DNA of 8,245 bases, taken from contig PWFM01000091.1 of the NCBI GenBank assembly GCA_003553895.1, positions 1-8,245 on the forward strand, in the 5' to 3' direction. This DNA comes from Syntrophomonadaceae bacterium (GTDB taxonomy: Bacteria; Bacillota; Dethiobacteria; DTU022). Each line of letters opens with the position of its first letter. Position 1 is the stretch's first letter. The notes under the pieces were generated by a model. That model saw only the letters and a program-made list of their open reading frames with translations. It was not told the origin of the DNA and did no database searches. Positions 6,392 to 8,245 of the stretch are shown here, in pieces. A program made the position numbers and the translations under genes.

Positions 6392-6838
6392 ATGCTAAAA
6401 AAAATGATTTTGATCACTTTCCTGGTTGTAAGCGTGCTTTTTGTTTATGGCTGTGGGGAAGTCGAAGAAGAGGGAGAGGTGGTAACCCCCTTGGATCCTG
6501 AAGAGAGAGAGGAACTCCCGGAAGAGATAAAAGCGTGGATTGAAGATTCCAGGGATAAATTTGGCGGCCGAGCCCGGGTTCATAACGGTTTACTCTATAT
6601 CCTTGTCACCTACGGAGAAAAACCAACCGGTGGCTATATTGTGGAAATTGATGAGCTTGAAAAGCAGAACGATACTCTGGTAGTGACTGCAGAATTTACC
6701 GAACCGGGCGAAGATGAAATGGTTACCCAGGCCATAACATACCCTTATGATCTGGCCGTAGTGGAAGAAACAGAATTGTCGGTTGAATTTGTCGCTACCG
6801 GTGATGAAAACACAATCCCGGTGCTTGAAGAACAGTAA
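6392..6838 (+). CDS. PrcB-type C-terminal domain lipoprotein
   Basis: Encodes 148 residues. A lipoprotein signal peptide (1-20: KK, a hydrophobic stretch, then VYG) precedes the lipobox cysteine C21, so the mature protein should be lipid-anchored on the outer face of the membrane. An acidic linker (about 22-46, rich in Glu) leads to a small domain with YGEKPTGGYIVEI (74-86), a central LVVTAEFTEPGEDE (96-109) and VTQAITYPYDLAVV (111-124). This pattern is typical of the PrcB C-terminal domain, first named for a protease-complex subunit in spirochaetes and widespread as small Bacillota lipoproteins of unclear role. No protease gene lies alongside. The start is well supported: AAAGGAGG (6377-6384) lies 7 nt before the ATG. 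It is monocistronic here, divergent from the small-RNA promoter and convergent with nagA. The domain call is by recall of the motif. Confidence 0.8.
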   Translation: MLKKMILITFLVVSVLFVYGCGEVEEEGEVVTPLDPEEREELPEEIKAWIEDSRDKFGGRARVHNGLLYILVTYGEKPTGGYIVEIDELEKQNDTLVVTAEFTEPGEDEMVTQAITYPYDLAVVEETELSVEFVATGDENTIPVLEEQ

Positions 6839-6899
6839 GGCGACGGAACAATAATGCCCGGAAAAGAGGTAGTTTGCCTGCGCAGTTCATAGCCGGAAT

Positions 6900-8135
6900 T
6901 CACCTGATCAGAAAAGGCTTTCCCCGGCAAATTGTCAGCATCACATTATAGTGGGCGTCGATTACTGTTATGTCGGCGTCTTTTTCTTTTTCCAAAGATC
7001 CCTTTTTATGTTCCAGTCCCAGCACCCGGGCCGGGTTGATTGTGGCCGCAGGAAGCACTTTTTCCAGGGGCAAACCAGCCATCTTCACGGCGCCGGCCAG
7101 GGCCCGATTCATGGTCAGGATACTGCCGGCCAGGGTGCCGTCTTCCAGTAACGCTTTCCCACCCTGGTTGATGATCGTTTTTTCACCGAGCCGGCATTCG
7201 CGGTCAGGCAGACCGCATACGGCCAGGGCATCTGTGACCAAAATTGCTTTGTCAGTTGGCTTTGTCCGGAAAAAAAGTTTAACCGCTGCAGGGTGAGTAT
7301 GAATGCCGTCGGCAATAATTTCAGCGCTGAGATTGTCCAGGGTCAGGGCGGCGCCCAGGACACCGGGAGAGCGGTGATGAAACCGACGCATGGCCGAGAA
7401 AGTATGGACAACATGGCGGAGTCCATGGGCCGCTGCTTTTTCGATTATTTCGAAGGTAGCCCCGCTGTGGCCGGCGGCTGCTACAATGCCGTTATCGTCC
7501 AGGCGGTTTATGGCCTTAAAAGCATGGTGCAGTTCCGGAGACAATGTAACCATACCCAGCACATCTCCGAGGGAGGAAATGAGGTCTTCGATCAGGGCCG
7601 GTTCGGGTTTCGCAAGGTAAGCTTCCGGATGGGCGCCTTTGTACCAGGGATTGAAAAACGGTCCCTCCAGGTGAAGCCCGGCCAGGTAGGGAGAACTTAT
7701 TTTCGCCCGGGTTTGCCTGATCATTTCCCCGGCCTCTTTGATTCGCTCCAGGGGAGCGGAAACCAGGGTAGGCATAACCGTGGTGGTGCCGCCGGCTGCG
7801 GCGTGATATGAAACAGCGTGAATTGCTTCTTCGGAAGAAGCCAGGGTGAAGTCATGACCCCCTGCGCCGTGCAGGTGCAGATCTATAAAACCGGGCATGA
7901 TCCTGCCACCACGGCAGTCAATCAACAGGCCTCCTTCCCGGGCCAGCGGTTCCGGGACATCACCGGGAAACACCCGGTCGATTTGTTCCCCGCAGACCGC
8001 TACTCCCCCGTAAAACTGCTCCCAGGGGGTGCAGACTGTGCCGTTATGAAGAACATACCTGCGGTGGCCCTCGTAGGCTAAGTTGGCTGAGACTTCTGCT
8101 GCCAGGCTTTGCTGGGCGTCACGATTATGGATCAA
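6900..8135 (-). CDS. nagA: N-acetylglucosamine-6-phosphate deacetylase
   Basis: Encodes 411 residues. NagA removes the acetyl group from GlcNAc-6-phosphate to give glucosamine-6-phosphate, in amino-sugar catabolism and cell-wall recycling; it is cytosolic and metal-dependent. Amidohydrolase-family features in order: PGFIDLHLHGAGG (81-93, metal-site H87/H89); HLEGPF (155-160, metal ligand E157); AAGHSGATF (220-228, H223); HTFSAM (244-249, H244); ADGIHTHP (275-282); the catalytic Asp D302 in VTDALAVCG; and the C-terminal KDADITVID return to the small beta domain. The chain is complete and of near-usual length, though about 25 residues precede the normal first strand (YVLHNGTVCTP). The start is TTG at 8135-8133: an in-frame TGA lies 6 nt upstream and no in-frame ATG occurs before residue 80. 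GGGAG (plus bases 8146-8150) lies 10 nt before the TTG. No nagB, transporter or regulator gene is in the window. The gene ends 61 nt from the convergent lipoprotein gene, with no clear terminator. Confidence 0.96.
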   Translation of the reverse strand: MIHNRDAQQSLAAEVSANLAYEGHRRYVLHNGTVCTPWEQFYGGVAVCGEQIDRVFPGDVPEPLAREGGLLIDCRGGRIMPGFIDLHLHGAGGHDFTLASSEEAIHAVSYHAAAGGTTTVMPTLVSAPLERIKEAGEMIRQTRAKISSPYLAGLHLEGPFFNPWYKGAHPEAYLAKPEPALIEDLISSLGDVLGMVTLSPELHHAFKAINRLDDNGIVAAAGHSGATFEIIEKAAAHGLRHVVHTFSAMRRFHHRSPGVLGAALTLDNLSAEIIADGIHTHPAAVKLFFRTKPTDKAILVTDALAVCGLPDRECRLGEKTIINQGGKALLEDGTLAGSILTMNRALAGAVKMAGLPLEKVLPAATINPARVLGLEHKKGSLEKEKDADITVIDAHYNVMLTICRGKPFLIR

Positions 8136-8245
8136 GTCAGATCAGCTCCCGGTTCAGTTCCTGATTAATAAAAATGATCAAAATATGAATAGATCCTTGA
8201 TTTATGGTCCAGCTTCCCCCGGTGACCGGGTGGTTGCTTGCGGTA
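8136..8245. other. Region upstream of nagA, no gene seen
   Basis: It holds the putative nagA ribosome binding site (GGGAG on the minus strand) and an AT-rich stretch (8164-8206). A perfect inverted repeat, CCCGGTGACCGGG (8218-8230), has 6-bp arms and one central base. It is not followed by a T tract, so it is not an obvious terminator and may be an operator or part of an upstream gene. No promoter with good hexamers and spacing was found on either strand. Confidence 0.35.

Noticed and set aside
6839..6899. Terminator between the convergent lipoprotein and nagA genes
   Set aside because: Only short palindromes such as CTGCGCAG (6878-6885) are present, with no stable stem followed by a T tract.
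7293..7811. 172-codon plus-strand open frame within nagA
   Set aside because: Antisense to well-supported NagA motifs; low-complexity translation with no domain.

Overview
The window looks like chromosomal DNA from a Gram-positive-type anaerobe, probably a clostridial or related Bacillota lineage. This rests on strong AGGAGG-like ribosome binding sites, an iron-sulfur-type RlmD/RlmCD methyltransferase, a YibE/F membrane protein and a PrcB-domain lipoprotein. Base composition looks moderate. The species cannot be named from the sequence. No transposase, phage gene, CRISPR array, tRNA or rRNA is visible.

Layout, left to right. (1) Two plus-strand genes about 25 bp apart, likely one operon: a class I pyridine nucleotide-disulfide oxidoreductase of the dihydrolipoyl dehydrogenase / mercuric reductase type (90-1454), and a YibE/F-type polytopic membrane protein (1480-2682). 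(2) A convergent minus-strand gene for a soluble flavocytochrome c / fumarate-reductase-like FAD oxidoreductase (2679-4085); its stop and the YibE/F stop are made from the same TTAA tetramer. (3) Upstream of it on the minus strand, a 23S rRNA uracil-C5 methyltransferase (4201-5595). Two tiny ORFs precede it (5599-5709 and 5706-5810). They are packed with a 4-bp overlap and a 3-nt gap, and their products share a DPGR(Y/F) motif.

(4) The stretch 5811-6391 has no convincing protein gene. It holds the most interesting signal of the window: a minus-strand promoter with perfect consensus (TTGACA, 17 bp, TATAAT; 6141-6169). This leads into about 209 nt that fold into long nested helices and end in a long hairpin with a U tract (5928-5982). 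Several pairs are G-U wobbles only when read on the minus strand, which independently picks the same RNA strand as the promoter. I interpret it as a structured small RNA of unrecognised family. It could instead be an attenuator leader for the small-ORF / methyltransferase operon.

(5) On the plus strand, divergent from that RNA, a small PrcB-domain lipoprotein gene (6392-6838) follows an AT-rich region with degenerate direct repeats. (6) A convergent minus-strand nagA gene for N-acetylglucosamine-6-phosphate deacetylase (6900-8135) starts at TTG. The proteins serve unrelated jobs: redox, membrane transport, rRNA modification, amino-sugar catabolism and a cell-envelope lipoprotein. No single pathway unites the window.
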